In this document: positions 1 through 9,800 of the stretch, piece by piece
Layout: every line of letters begins with the position of its first letter
How positions within the stretch are numbered: position 1 is the stretch's first letter
Source: Mycobacteroides franklinii
Lineage (GTDB): Bacteria > Actinomycetota > Actinomycetes > Mycobacteriales > Mycobacteriaceae
Direction: 5' to 3'
DNA length: 64,000 nt
Assembly (NCBI RefSeq): GCF_002013895.1
Contig: NZ_MAFQ01000012.1
Coordinates: 1-64,000, forward strand
Notes under the pieces: generated by a model
Database searches by the model: none
Seen by the model: the letters and a program-made list of their open reading frames with translations, nothing else
What the model was told of the DNA's origin: nothing
Made by a program: the position numbers and the translations under genes

Positions 1-579
1 CGGCCCGATGCTCACCCCGCGGCGTCGCGCCCGATCCACATCGCAGAATTCCCCGTCCGGATTCAACAGCGCCATCATGCGGTCGGCACCGGTGCGTAAT
101 TGTTCGGGCCTGAATTGCGCGGCCATGACCGCCAACTGCGCCTCGGCAGCCTCGCGGGTCGGGGCATCCACCACCACCGGCAACCGGTCAAAGAACTGCC
201 GAATGATCCGCACATGTTCCTCGCCGATATCGCCGCGCTCAAGGGCCGCGGCCACATTCGGCAGCTGCGGCGCCAACACCTCACCGGTGATCGCCCGCCG
301 CGGCGCCAACTGCTGCGCATCGGCGATCCGGCGCCGCGCCGCACCCTTACCGATATGCAGCCGCCGCGACAACACATCCGGAAACGACGTGCCCCCAAGC
401 TCTACCGGAGACGCCTCACCCGTCACCTTCGGAATCAAACACACACCGCGGGCAGACAATCGGCGCTGTACAACCTCCAGGCGCGCCAACACCGTCAACG
501 CCTCAGCGCCCGTGAGCCCATCGACCGAGTCAGCGCAGAAGGCATCAACCGCCGCCTCCAACCCCCCGATCGAACTCAT
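1..579 (-). CDS. DUF222 (13E12 repeat family) HNH-endonuclease-type protein, truncated by the window edge
   Basis: The reverse strand reads open from an ATG at 579 to base 1, 193 codons without a stop, so only the N-terminal part is visible. The reading has the helical, Ala/Arg-rich DUF222 pattern of mycobacterial 13E12 proteins: a segment around residues 85-110 (GKGAARRRIADAQQL), then an LPVVVDAPTRE stretch near residue 140 and a GEFCDVDRARRRG segment just before the edge. Family members usually carry a C-terminal HNH nuclease domain, which would lie outside the window and is not seen. 13E12 genes are multicopy in mycobacteria; mobility or function is not established for this copy. The 166 bases upstream to the TetR gene hold nothing I recognise. 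Confidence 0.8.
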   Translation of the reverse strand, partial: MSSIGGLEAAVDAFCADSVDGLTGAEALTVLARLEVVQRRLSARGVCLIPKVTGEASPVELGGTSFPDVLSRRLHIGKGAARRRIADAQQLAPRRAITGEVLAPQLPNVAAALERGDIGEEHVRIIRQFFDRLPVVVDAPTREAAEAQLAVMAAQFRPEQLRTGADRMMALLNPDGEFCDVDRARRRGVSIGP

Positions 580-745
580 GTTCGAATTATAGGGACGCCC
601 ACCGACAAACCCGCCGCATTTGTTACCAATGAAGTTATTGGGACAGAAGTGATTTCACACTCCAGGAGAATCAGGGCCATTGCGTTGGCGCCTGCTTCAA
701 CGCACCAACGGTGGTCCCGACCGACGTGTGTGCCACCGGCGAAGA

Positions 746-1342
746 TCAGCGCAGCGATTCAATCCTCGTAGCCAGCATGGTCGTCCATTCGGCGATGTAG
801 TCCTCGTCGGCGATGGTGGCGGTCGGCGCACGGAAGACCGTGCTCGTCGCCCGCTTCCCCAAGAGGGCGTTGACACCCAGCGCCCCAATCGATTCCGCTT
901 CCCGCTTGCCGATACCGGGAGCCCAACCATGTACCCAATCAGTCAGCTCGGCATAGAGACCGTCGAAAAGTGCGGCGTAGGCGTCGTCGAGCCGGGCCAG
1001 ATGGCCAGCAGGAACACTCGACGCGATTTGCAGCAGCTGCGACTCTTCATCGAGCACTGTCAGTAAGTACCGGCCCATCATCGTCAGCTCATTGCGCAGG
1101 TCTCCGAGCCCACCGAAGAGCGCACGGATGTCACGCATCGCACGACGGCGATCGAGCTGGCGATCGATACCGGCCTCGAGCAACGCTTCCTTGGACTTGA
1201 AGTGGTGATAGAGCCCGCCCGATCCGGGAGTAAGGCCAGCCGCCTTCTCGATCTGCGCGACGCTGGTGGCCTTGTACCCCTGCTCGCCGAAGAGCCGCAT
1301 GGCCTCGGCGACCAGGCGTTCTTTGGTGGAAATCTCTACCAT
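746..1342 (-). CDS. TetR/AcrR family transcriptional repressor
   Basis: A 198-residue one-component regulator. Residues 1-50 form the TetR helix-turn-helix (STKERLVAEAMRLFGEQGYKATS, then the recognition helix ending GLYHHFKSKEALL); the rest is a helical ligand-binding domain with Cys-free core, ligand unknown. I chose the ATG at 1342 because GGGAG lies just upstream and the HTH then begins at the usual distance; an in-frame ATG at 1363 would add seven residues. The gene is divergent from the ABC1-kinase/P450 operon, and a long palindrome sits between the two starts, so it probably represses both itself and that operon. Its inducer may be the substrate or product of the P450/NRPS system (inference). 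Confidence 0.93.
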   Translation of the reverse strand: MVEISTKERLVAEAMRLFGEQGYKATSVAQIEKAAGLTPGSGGLYHHFKSKEALLEAGIDRQLDRRRAMRDIRALFGGLGDLRNELTMMGRYLLTVLDEESQLLQIASSVPAGHLARLDDAYAALFDGLYAELTDWVHGWAPGIGKREAESIGALGVNALLGKRATSTVFRAPTATIADEDYIAEWTTMLATRIESLR

Positions 1343-1355
1343 TGACGTCTCCCAA

Positions 1356-1388
1356 GTAATCACTTAGTGTCACTCAGTGAGTACTTTA
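1356..1388. promoter_or_regulatory. 33-bp palindromic operator between tetR and the ABC1/P450 operon
   Basis: Centred on base 1372, 14 of 16 base pairs are symmetric. The outer arms are AAGTA and TACTT, the inner arms TCACTTAGTG and CACTCAGTGA. It lies 14 bp from the TetR start and 34 bp from the first kinase start, a position that would block both promoters. Size and symmetry fit TetR dimers; binding is inferred. Confidence 0.8.
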
Positions 1389-1421
1389 ACAGCTGGTTTG
1401 GGTCACCGGTAGGAGGTAGTC

Positions 1422-2846
1422 ATGACAGACGGTCAAGTCCCCCGAGGACGGATCCGGCGCACCATGCCGCTGGCGGGCTTCACCGCCCGCGCCGCAGGCG
1501 GACGACTCGTCGCAGGCCTACGCGAAAAAGCCGGTGACACCGGAGCCGTCGACCGCTTCCATGAAAAGACAGCAGAGCGCTACACCGAACTGCTCGGACA
1601 CTCCAAAGGCGTCCTCATGAAAGCAGGCCAGATCTTCTCCACCCTCGACACCAGCCTCAGTGGCTCCCTGACTCCGTACGCCCGCGCGCTGACGAGGTTG
1701 CAAACGCAATCTCCCCCGATGGACTCTAGCTTGGCCCGCCGGGTACTCGAGGACGACTTAAATCTCTGTCTAGGTGAGCTTTTCGCAGATTTCGACGACG
1801 AGCCAATATCCTCGGCCTCTATCGGCCAAGTCCATCGCGCGACGCTTCATGACGGCCGTGATGTCGTCGTGAAGATCCAGTACCCCGGTGTAGCGCAGGC
1901 CATCCGGGATGACCTTGCCAACACCGAGCTACTCGCCACCTTTCTACGGGTGGCCCTATCGGCGACAGGGATTGACAGCCAGGCCGATCTACGGGGCATC
2001 GCCGCTGAGATCGCCGACCGGATCAGCGAAGAACTCGACTACCGCAATGAAGCCGCCAACATCCGCGCCTTTGGCGACCTATATCGCGACCACCCATTCA
2101 TTCGGGTGCCTGACCTGGTTGACGAGGCATCCGGCGACCAGGTGCTCACCATGACGTTCGTGGACGGAATGGGTTGGAGCGAGGCGCAGGGCGCCAATCG
2201 AGAGCTCAAGGACACCTGGGCAGAGGCCCTGTGGCGCTTTGTCTACGGGTCCTTCCAGCACTCATCGCTCTATCACGCCGACCCGCACCCCGGTAACTAC
2301 CGTTTTGGCCTAGACGGCAGCATCGGCGTCGTCGACTTCGGCTGTGTCAAAGAGTTTCAAGAATTTGGGCGGTACGGCTGGACATTGATGGGTCAGGCAA
2401 TGTTCCAGGACGACAGGCGAGGGCTTCGCCGGTTAGCAGTCCAGTACGGCGTCCTGCCTGCCGATTCCAAGGCTTCGGCCGACGCGGTGCACCACTGGAT
2501 TACCAGCTTCAGCCCGGGGCTGTCCCTGGCACAACCAGTGCGGTACACACCCGAGCTGATGGAGGAATTCCTTGCCGCGGTGAATATCTCCAATCCCAAT
2601 GCCGGATCGCGCCATCTGACCATCCCACCCGAAATGTTCATGCTGAGCCGCATCACCATGGGTGTTACCTCCTCGATGACGACGCTCGGCGCGACGGTCA
2701 ATCTGCGCGCGATCCTGTCGGACATGGCGGGTGTCGACGAGCCCTCCACTCCCCTTGGTATCCAGCATGTGGCCTGGGTGCGAGAGCGAGGGCTCCCGTT
2801 CGGATTAGAACCGCGAGATCAGCCAAAGGTTGGTGCCCGACTATGA
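1422..2846 (+). CDS. ABC1/UbiB-family atypical protein kinase, copy 1 of 3
   Basis: A 474-residue ABC1 (ADCK/UbiB/AarF) protein. Visible motifs in order: KAGQ (the family KxGQ motif, about residues 66-69), an SASIGQVH loop in place of a Gly-rich loop (about 130-138), the VVVKIQYPG strand with the nucleotide-binding Lys, EELDYRNEAANI, the catalytic loop HADPHPGN and the DFG-like VVDFG. The ATG has a strong AGGAGG ribosome site seven bases upstream. Family members act as ATPases or kinases in quinone or lipid metabolism; the target here is unknown. It overlaps the next kinase by 4 nt (ATGA), so all three copies and the P450 form one transcript under the TetR palindrome. Confidence 0.92.
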   Translation: MTDGQVPRGRIRRTMPLAGFTARAAGGRLVAGLREKAGDTGAVDRFHEKTAERYTELLGHSKGVLMKAGQIFSTLDTSLSGSLTPYARALTRLQTQSPPMDSSLARRVLEDDLNLCLGELFADFDDEPISSASIGQVHRATLHDGRDVVVKIQYPGVAQAIRDDLANTELLATFLRVALSATGIDSQADLRGIAAEIADRISEELDYRNEAANIRAFGDLYRDHPFIRVPDLVDEASGDQVLTMTFVDGMGWSEAQGANRELKDTWAEALWRFVYGSFQHSSLYHADPHPGNYRFGLDGSIGVVDFGCVKEFQEFGRYGWTLMGQAMFQDDRRGLRRLAVQYGVLPADSKASADAVHHWITSFSPGLSLAQPVRYTPELMEEFLAAVNISNPNAGSRHLTIPPEMFMLSRITMGVTSSMTTLGATVNLRAILSDMAGVDEPSTPLGIQHVAWVRERGLPFGLEPRDQPKVGARL

Positions 2847-4261
2847 GTGACAGACACATTCCACACGGACGGATCCAGCGCACCATGCCGCTGGCGGGCT
2901 TCACCGCCCGCGCCGCAGGCGGACGACTCGTCGCAGGCCTGCGCGAAAAGGCCGGTGACACCGGAGCCGTCGACCGCTTCCATGAAAAGACAGCAGAGCG
3001 CTACACCGAACTGCTCGGACACTCCAAAGGCGTCCTCATGAAAGCAGGCCAGATCTTCTCGAGTATCGACATGAGCGGTGCCAACGACGGCAGAATTTCC
3101 CCATACGAACGGGCATTGACTCGACTCCAGACCCAATCCCCACCCATGGAGCCCGCACTGGCGCGCAGCGTCCTCGAATCGGAGCTCGGCATGCCGGTAC
3201 GTCAGGCATACGCCACGTTCACAGGGGAGCCGATCTCTGCGGCCTCGATTGGGCAGGTCCATCGCGCGACACTTCATGACGGCCGTGATGTCGTCGTGAA
3301 GATCCAGTACCCCGGTGTGGCACAAGCAATTCAGGACGACCTCGCGAACACCGAGCTCGTCACTACATTCCTGCGAGTCACCTTTGCACTGTTGGACCGT
3401 AGGTACGCAATCGATCTGCCCGCAACCGCACGCGACATCTCACATCAGATCAAGGAAGAGCTGGACTACAAGCAGGAAGCGGCAAACATATCCGCGTTCC
3501 ACCAACTATTCTGCGGCCATCCGTTCATCCGAGTACCCGAAGCCGTGCCCGAACTGTCTACGGGGCGAGTCCTCACGATGACCTATGTCGACGGGATCGA
3601 CTGGGCCGAAGCGCAACAAGCCGACCAGGATCTGAAAAATACTTGGGCGGAGGCACTTTGGCGATTCAGTCTCGCACCGCTACAACACGACTCCGCCTTC
3701 TACACGGATCTGCATCCAGGGAACTATCGGTTCGGACTGGACGGCAGCCTCGGGATCGTGGACTTCGGATCTGTGAAGACCCTTTCCGAGAGACATCGTC
3801 TCGCCTGGATTCGAATGGTCGCCGCAAGCATCCAGCAGCGATCAGCCGATCTCTATTCCACGATGAAGGAAGCAGGCTTCCTCCCTGCCGAGTCCACTAT
3901 GTCCAACGAAGAAGCTCTGCGGTGGATGAATGACATCAACACCGACGCAACGCTTCCGCAACCGGTCACCTACACGCCTCAATTGATAGACCGTAACCTC
4001 AACGCGCTCGACAGCTCCCTCTCACGACGGATCTCTCTTCCACCGGACCTGATCTATCTTGTGCGTTTTCCGCTTGGCGTTCGGTCCGCAATGTCGAAGC
4101 TCGGAGCTACAGTCAGCGCGCGGTCGGCCGCCGCAGACATGATCGGAATCGCGGAACCTGAGACTCCCCTGGGCGTTCGGCATGTGGCGTGGGTGCGTGA
4201 ACGCGGATTGCCCTTCGGACTGGAACCACGGGGCCAGTCAGAGGTTGGTGCCCGACCATGA
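2843..4261 (+). CDS. ABC1/UbiB-family atypical protein kinase, copy 2 of 3 (variant catalytic loop)
   Basis: A 472-residue paralogue of copy 1, starting in an ATGA overlap with it. KAGQ, SAASIGQVH, VVVKIQYPG, EELDYKQEAANI and VDFG are all present, but the catalytic loop reads YTDLHPGN instead of HADPHPGN: the first His and the Pro before HPGN are lost, while the Asp and the metal-binding Asn remain. About the first 70 codons are nearly identical in DNA to copy 1, and a second patch around 3255-3320 also matches; the rest has diverged clearly. This looks like partial gene conversion or recent duplication followed by specialisation. Whether the variant is catalytically active cannot be read from sequence alone. 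Confidence 0.9.
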   Translation: MSDRHIPHGRIQRTMPLAGFTARAAGGRLVAGLREKAGDTGAVDRFHEKTAERYTELLGHSKGVLMKAGQIFSSIDMSGANDGRISPYERALTRLQTQSPPMEPALARSVLESELGMPVRQAYATFTGEPISAASIGQVHRATLHDGRDVVVKIQYPGVAQAIQDDLANTELVTTFLRVTFALLDRRYAIDLPATARDISHQIKEELDYKQEAANISAFHQLFCGHPFIRVPEAVPELSTGRVLTMTYVDGIDWAEAQQADQDLKNTWAEALWRFSLAPLQHDSAFYTDLHPGNYRFGLDGSLGIVDFGSVKTLSERHRLAWIRMVAASIQQRSADLYSTMKEAGFLPAESTMSNEEALRWMNDINTDATLPQPVTYTPQLIDRNLNALDSSLSRRISLPPDLIYLVRFPLGVRSAMSKLGATVSARSAAADMIGIAEPETPLGVRHVAWVRERGLPFGLEPRGQSEVGARP

Positions 4262-5661
4262 GCAACAATCAGATTCCCCACGGCCGAATCCGGCGCACCA
4301 TGCCCCTGGCGGGCTTCACCGCCCGCGCCGCCGGCGGCCGACTCGTCGCAGGCCTACGTCAAAAGGCCGGCGACGCCGGCGCCGTCGAACGTTTCCACGA
4401 ACGCACCGCCGAGCGCTACACCGAACTACTGGGCCACTCCAAAGGCGTCCTCATGAAAGCCGGCCAGATCTTCTCGGTCGCAGATATCGCCTCCCACGGA
4501 TACACACAGCTCTCGCCGTATCAGAACGCGTTGACGCGGTTACAGGCCGACGCACCACCTATGCATCCGCTCCTGGCACGCCAAGCCCTTGAAGAGAATC
4601 TCGGTACATCGATCGAGGAGCTGTTCTCCGAATTCAGCGACGACCCAATGGCTGCGGCGTCGATCGGTCAGGTGCATCGCGCGATCCTGCACGATGGCCG
4701 CCGGGTTGCCGTCAAGATCCAGTATCCCGGTGTGGCACATGCTATTCGGCATGATCTGTCCAACGCGGAGCTCATGGCCACCTTCCTGCGCTTCGCGACG
4801 GGGATTGCCGGCCCCAAGCCGCAGTTGGACCACCGGCAGATGGCCGATGAGGTCGCCGCGCGGATATCCGAGGAATTGGACTACCGACACGAGGCCGCCA
4901 ATATCCAGGCCTTCGCCGCGTTGTATGAGGGCCATCCATTCATCCGGATACCCGAGGTGATCCCCGAAGCGTCCGGCAATCGGGTACTCACCATGACATA
5001 TCTCGACGGCCTGGATTGGACGGCGGCGCAACAGGCCGATCAGGACCTCAAAAATGTCTGGGTGGAGGCCATCTGGCGTTTCAGCACCGGATCGTTCCGG
5101 CACGCCAATCTGTTTCATGCCGACCCGCATCCGGGCAATTACCGGTTCGGGATGGACGGGTCGGTCGGTTTCGTCGATTTCGGTTGCATCAAGGTGGTCC
5201 CCGAGTCCCTGCGGTATCGGCTCGTGCAGATGATTCGGGCCGCCGCGGATGAACGCGGAGAGGACCTGCGCCAACTGATGGTCGAGGCCGGCTACTTCGC
5301 CAACGATTCGCCGTTGTCGGCGCAAGACGTCTTTCAATGGCTTGGGTCAACCGTGCAAGACATCCGCGCCCCGCAACCAGTGACCTTCACCCGTGAAGTG
5401 TCAACCAACGCGACCCGGTCCCTGCTGAATTTCCAGACGCTGCATCAGATGTCGATACCGAGCGATTTGGTGTTCCTGGCTCGGATCAACCTGAACATCA
5501 GCGCCTTGTCGGCAACGCTCAACGCGACCGGGCACACTCGTGCGCTGCTCGATGATCTCGACGGTGTCGCCGAACCCGTTTCCCCATTAGGTAAACGGCA
5601 TGTCGCATGGGTGCGTGACCGCGGCCTGCCCTTCGGATTGGATCGCCATGACCACTGCTAA
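4258..5661 (+). CDS. ABC1/UbiB-family atypical protein kinase, copy 3 of 3
   Basis: A 467-residue third paralogue, again joined to the previous gene by an ATGA overlap. It has KAGQ, AAASIGQVH, VAVKIQYPG, EELDYRHEAANI, HADPHPGN and VDFG, so the catalytic set is complete. Its first 70 codons are similar to copies 1 and 2 but less so at DNA level, suggesting an older duplication. All three proteins end alike (HVAWVR.RGLPFGL), so N- and C-terminal ends are conserved while the middle varies. The last 14 nt overlap the start of the P450 gene, a tight coupling suggesting that kinases and P450 are needed together. Confidence 0.92.
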   Translation: MSNNQIPHGRIRRTMPLAGFTARAAGGRLVAGLRQKAGDAGAVERFHERTAERYTELLGHSKGVLMKAGQIFSVADIASHGYTQLSPYQNALTRLQADAPPMHPLLARQALEENLGTSIEELFSEFSDDPMAAASIGQVHRAILHDGRRVAVKIQYPGVAHAIRHDLSNAELMATFLRFATGIAGPKPQLDHRQMADEVAARISEELDYRHEAANIQAFAALYEGHPFIRIPEVIPEASGNRVLTMTYLDGLDWTAAQQADQDLKNVWVEAIWRFSTGSFRHANLFHADPHPGNYRFGMDGSVGFVDFGCIKVVPESLRYRLVQMIRAAADERGEDLRQLMVEAGYFANDSPLSAQDVFQWLGSTVQDIRAPQPVTFTREVSTNATRSLLNFQTLHQMSIPSDLVFLARINLNISALSATLNATGHTRALLDDLDGVAEPVSPLGKRHVAWVRDRGLPFGLDRHDHC

Positions 5662-6832
5662 CCCCATCGCACCGCGGATCCCCTGGGATTCAAGGGATCC
5701 CTACCAGTACTACGAAAACCTGCGGTCGCGTGGCGACGTGGTCTGGGACGAGAATGCCGGTACCTGGTTGGTTCTCGGTTATCAGGCCGCCCGCGAGGTG
5801 TTGGGCGGCAGCGGCTGGTCGAGTGACCCGCTGGCCAGCCCCCAGATGCGCGCCGCGGCCCCCGAATACCTCGACATGTCCAACTTCGGTAGAAACATGC
5901 TCTTCGCCGACGGGCCGGACCACACCGAACTCAGAGGCGCGGTCCGCGACGTATTCACCCCCGGATTCATCGCCGGTCTGCGCCAGGGCGTGCAGTCCAT
6001 CGCCTCGCACGTCGTCGAATACCCCTTGGCAGGTATATCTTTCGACTTCATGGCCGACATAGCCTTGCCGCTACCGATCGCCATCATCGGTGAATGGCTT
6101 GGCCTCGACGACTCGTCGTCAGCCGTCCTGCGCGAGGAATCCCCCATCATCATCCAGATGTTGGGTGCCTTCGCCGACGTCGATACCGTCATGGCGGGCA
6201 CCGCAGCCGGGGCCACCCTCGCCACCGAACTGCTGCCCCTGGCAGCGGATCGGCGAGCACACCCCGGTGATGATCTCCTCAGCTTGATCGCATCCGATAC
6301 CAATCTGTCCCTCGAAGACGTCGTCACCATGGCCTTCATGGTTGCCATAGCGGGCCACGAGACGACGGCAAATCTCCTGGGGGCAAGCATGGTCCGTCTG
6401 TTGGCGCCACGCGAAGACGGTTCCCAACTGGCCGACCACATCGACCCGGATGATCCCGCAGTCATCACCGAACTGCTTCGACTCGACGGTCCGGTACTGG
6501 CCACCGCGCGTGTGGCGACCGAAGAACACCATCTCGGCGGCCACACGATCCAAGAGGGCCAGACCGTTCTCATTGCCATCGCCGCCGCAAACCGCGATCC
6601 GCAGGTGTTCGTGGAACCCGCTGAGTTCCGGCCAGATCGCAAGAGCATCCCGCCGCTGGCCTTCGGATACGGCACCCACCACTGCCTGGGATCGGCCCTG
6701 GCCAGGCTGGAAACCACAGTGGCCCTTCATGAGGTCCTGGCGCGCAGACCGATGATCACCGGTCCGGTGAGTTGGCGCGACACTCCCGCCATCCGCGGAC
6801 CACGCAGCATTCCGTTGCATTTCCAAATTTAG
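5648..6832 (+). CDS. Cytochrome P450
   Basis: A 394-residue soluble bacterial P450. Visible: the I-helix oxygen-binding motif AGHETT (about residue 237), the K-helix ExxR in ELLRLDGP, and the heme-binding loop FGYGTHHCLGSALAR with the thiolate Cys near residue 340. It has no membrane anchor, so it needs a separate ferredoxin and reductase, none of which lies nearby. I chose the ATG at 5648, inside the end of the third kinase gene; the reading frame extends upstream to 5600, but that part only reads through kinase sequence. It ends 32 bases from the convergent NRPS gene. A role in hydroxylating the NRPS product is plausible but inferred from position only. Confidence 0.93.
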   Translation: MTTANPIAPRIPWDSRDPYQYYENLRSRGDVVWDENAGTWLVLGYQAAREVLGGSGWSSDPLASPQMRAAAPEYLDMSNFGRNMLFADGPDHTELRGAVRDVFTPGFIAGLRQGVQSIASHVVEYPLAGISFDFMADIALPLPIAIIGEWLGLDDSSSAVLREESPIIIQMLGAFADVDTVMAGTAAGATLATELLPLAADRRAHPGDDLLSLIASDTNLSLEDVVTMAFMVAIAGHETTANLLGASMVRLLAPREDGSQLADHIDPDDPAVITELLRLDGPVLATARVATEEHHLGGHTIQEGQTVLIAIAAANRDPQVFVEPAEFRPDRKSIPPLAFGYGTHHCLGSALARLETTVALHEVLARRPMITGPVSWRDTPAIRGPRSIPLHFQI

Positions 6833-6833
6833 A

Positions 6834-6847
6834 TGACGCCCGCGTCA
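6834..6847. terminator. Small hairpin between the convergent P450 and NRPS genes
   Basis: TGACGC-CC-GCGTCA is a perfect 6-bp inverted repeat in the 32-base gap between the two stop codons. It has no T-run, so it is at best a weak bidirectional terminator. Confidence 0.3.
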
Positions 6848-6864
6848 CACTTTCGTCTGCGCAG

Positions 6865-9800
6865 CTACAACAACCCGAGCAACTGCAGATCGGTGACGTA
6901 TTTGAGAATAACCGGCGCCGAGACGTGCGGAATATCCTGGTGTGGGCCGATTTTCGCACGACGCACGGCAGCCTGAAACCGATCGGCCGGGGCGTACGAC
7001 CCGCGTGTCGGCTCTGGTGCCCGCAGCTGCCCATGCTGTTTCAACACCATCAACATCTGCAATACGGAATTCTGGCGCTGTCGGTCCGGCAACGCACGTA
7101 GACCGGCCTCGAACCGCTGCAGCCAATTTCCGAAGTCACCGATTCGCTCGACCGGGTGACCCGCCTCTATCAACCAGTCGACGTACTGGTCGATCCCGAT
7201 GCCATCGTCATGCGGGTTCATCACGTGATAGGTCTCGAACCCGTCGACCACTTGAGCACCCAGGGTGGCAATCGCCGCCGCGACAAATTCCACCGGAAGC
7301 CCGTCGAAATGCGCACGCTGCCGATGGCCGTGCCTATCAAGCTGATAGAACGATCCGGGCACGATGCCGGTAGCCATGATGCTCAACACCATTCGGCTGA
7401 CCGTATCGGCCACGTTCAGTTGACCCGCGTAGCTTGTATCGGCCATGACCATACTGGAACGAAACACCGCGACCGGCAGCCCAAAGGTGTCGTGCGCTTC
7501 CCTGAGGAGAACTTCGGCGGCCCACTTGCTGTTGGCGTAGCCGTTGGCATAACTGGCGTCCACCACGCGGCTGGGGCTGATATCGCGAATATCGGCTGCC
7601 TCGGTGAACTTTGGCCGCTCGATCTGACGGCCGACATCTGATGTTGATACGAACGAGTAGGACTTGAGCTTCGTCGTCAGCGCGAGTCGGATCAGTTCGG
7701 CGGTCCCGACGACATTGGGTGTGAAAAGCTCGTCATACGGCAGGACACTGTTGACAAAGGCCGCCGAATCGACGATCAGGTCAACGGATTCAGCCAGTCG
7801 TTGCCATGTCTGCGTATCCAGCCCCAGACCGGGCTCGCCCTTGTCACCCGCGACAACCTCCAGCCGACCCACAGCCAACGTGTCGAAGTGCGCCATCAAC
7901 TCTGGATCGCCACTGTCGAAAGACTTCTCGAGACGCCGACGCGCTTCTTCATTGGATGACGCCCGCACCAAACAGGTCAGCGTGCCTCCAACCCGCGCCA
8001 TCTCGTTCAGCCAATGCAGCACCAAATGGCGACCAAGGAATCCGGTGGCTCCGGTGAGCAACACCTTTCCCGCGCCGCCGGTCGCATGTGGTCGGGTGTG
8101 GTTGGTGGCCAGTGTCGCGACATCAATGAATTTGTCCAGCGTGAGATCGCTGGCACTCACCCGAGTTGCTCCCCTCCCATGCACGGATGCACAGCTCGTT
8201 CTTGAGGTTTCGACGACGGCCGCCGAGCACGCGGCACCATCCACGTGGGTACTCAGGCTTCTCACCGACGGCGCCTCGAAGAGAGTCCACACCGCCAGGT
8301 CAACGTCGAGAGCCGTGTTGATAGCGGCGACGACCCTCATCGCTGAGATCGAATCACCACCGAGATCGAAGAAGGAATCGTCGACCCCGACTCGATCAAT
8401 ACCAAGTGCGTGAACATAAATGTCGGCGATGGTCCGCTCAACGGCGTTCGCCGGAGCCCGGTAACGCGCCGCGTCCTGATATACGGGCGCAGGCAGTGAG
8501 CGCTTGTCGAGCTTCCCGTTGACAGTGAGGGGCATTGCCTCGACCGCAACCACCGCGGCCGGGACCATGTACTGCGGGAGCCGCTCCCCCAAGAGCGTTC
8601 TCAGCGAGATTGGATCTGCGGTTCCGGTGACGTAACCGACGAGGCGCTTGTCGCCGGGACGGTCCTCCCGGACGATGATCGCCGCGTGTTCTACCCCGTC
8701 CAACTCGGCCAGCGCCGACTGTATCTCGCCGAGCTCGATTCGATATCCCCGAATCTTGACCTGTTCATCGGTGCGGCCCAGATACTCAAGCTGACCGTTG
8801 TCGCCATATCGCGCCCGGTCGCCGGTGCGATACATCCGCGCGCCCGGGTTGCCGAACGGGCATGCCACAAAACGTGATCCGGTCAATCCGGATCGATGCA
8901 GATAGCCGACTCCCAACCCCGAGCCGGCTAAATACAGTTCGCCGGCGACGCCGGGCGGCACGGGCCGCAGCCAGTCATCGAGAACAAACGTCGCACCGCC
9001 ACGGACCGGTGAGCCGATGGGCACCGAACCCGTTTCGGGTAGCAGAGGCTTGCTGATGGCGGCGTAGATCGTTGCCTCCGTCGGGCCGTAGGCATTCAGC
9101 ATCAGGCGATCGGGCGCCCATCGGTCCACCACTCCGGCCGGGCACGGCTCGCCGGCCACGACCACTGCCATGTTGTCCACACCATCCCGATCCAACATTG
9201 TTATCGCAGAAGGTGTTTGGTGCAGGACGCTGACTTTTTCAGCGACCAGGAGATCGAGCAGACGCCGCGGCGAGCCCGCCACTGTCTCCGGTACGACCAT
9301 CAGCCGTGCGCCATGCAGCAGCGCGCCCCAGATCTCCCAGACGGAAACGTCAAAGACGAGTGAATGCCACTGAGACCACACCTGGCCCGGCCCCGAGGGC
9401 AGGTCGACGGGCAACACCTCCAATAATTGGGTGACATTGCCATGGGTGACGGCCACCCCCTTCGGTACGCCCGTGGTACCGGAGGTGTAGATCGTGTACG
9501 CGATGTCGTCCGGTCCAGGTGCCCGCAATGTCACCCCGGCAGGCTCATCGACGGCGCGCTCGTCGATTCGGAGAACGGGCACACTTGTTCCGGCCAAGCG
9601 AGTCCGGAGCTCGCCTGTCGTAACCACGACGACCGGCGCGGCGTCGGCAAGCATGAATTCCAGCCGTGTCGTCGGCACCGCCGGATCTATCGGTACGTAG
9701 GCGGCCCCCGTCTTCAGTACCGCCAGGATCGCAACGATCGCGTCATCGGAGCGTGGAATGAACAGCGCCACCGATCCTCCCGGCCCGGCACCGAACGAGG

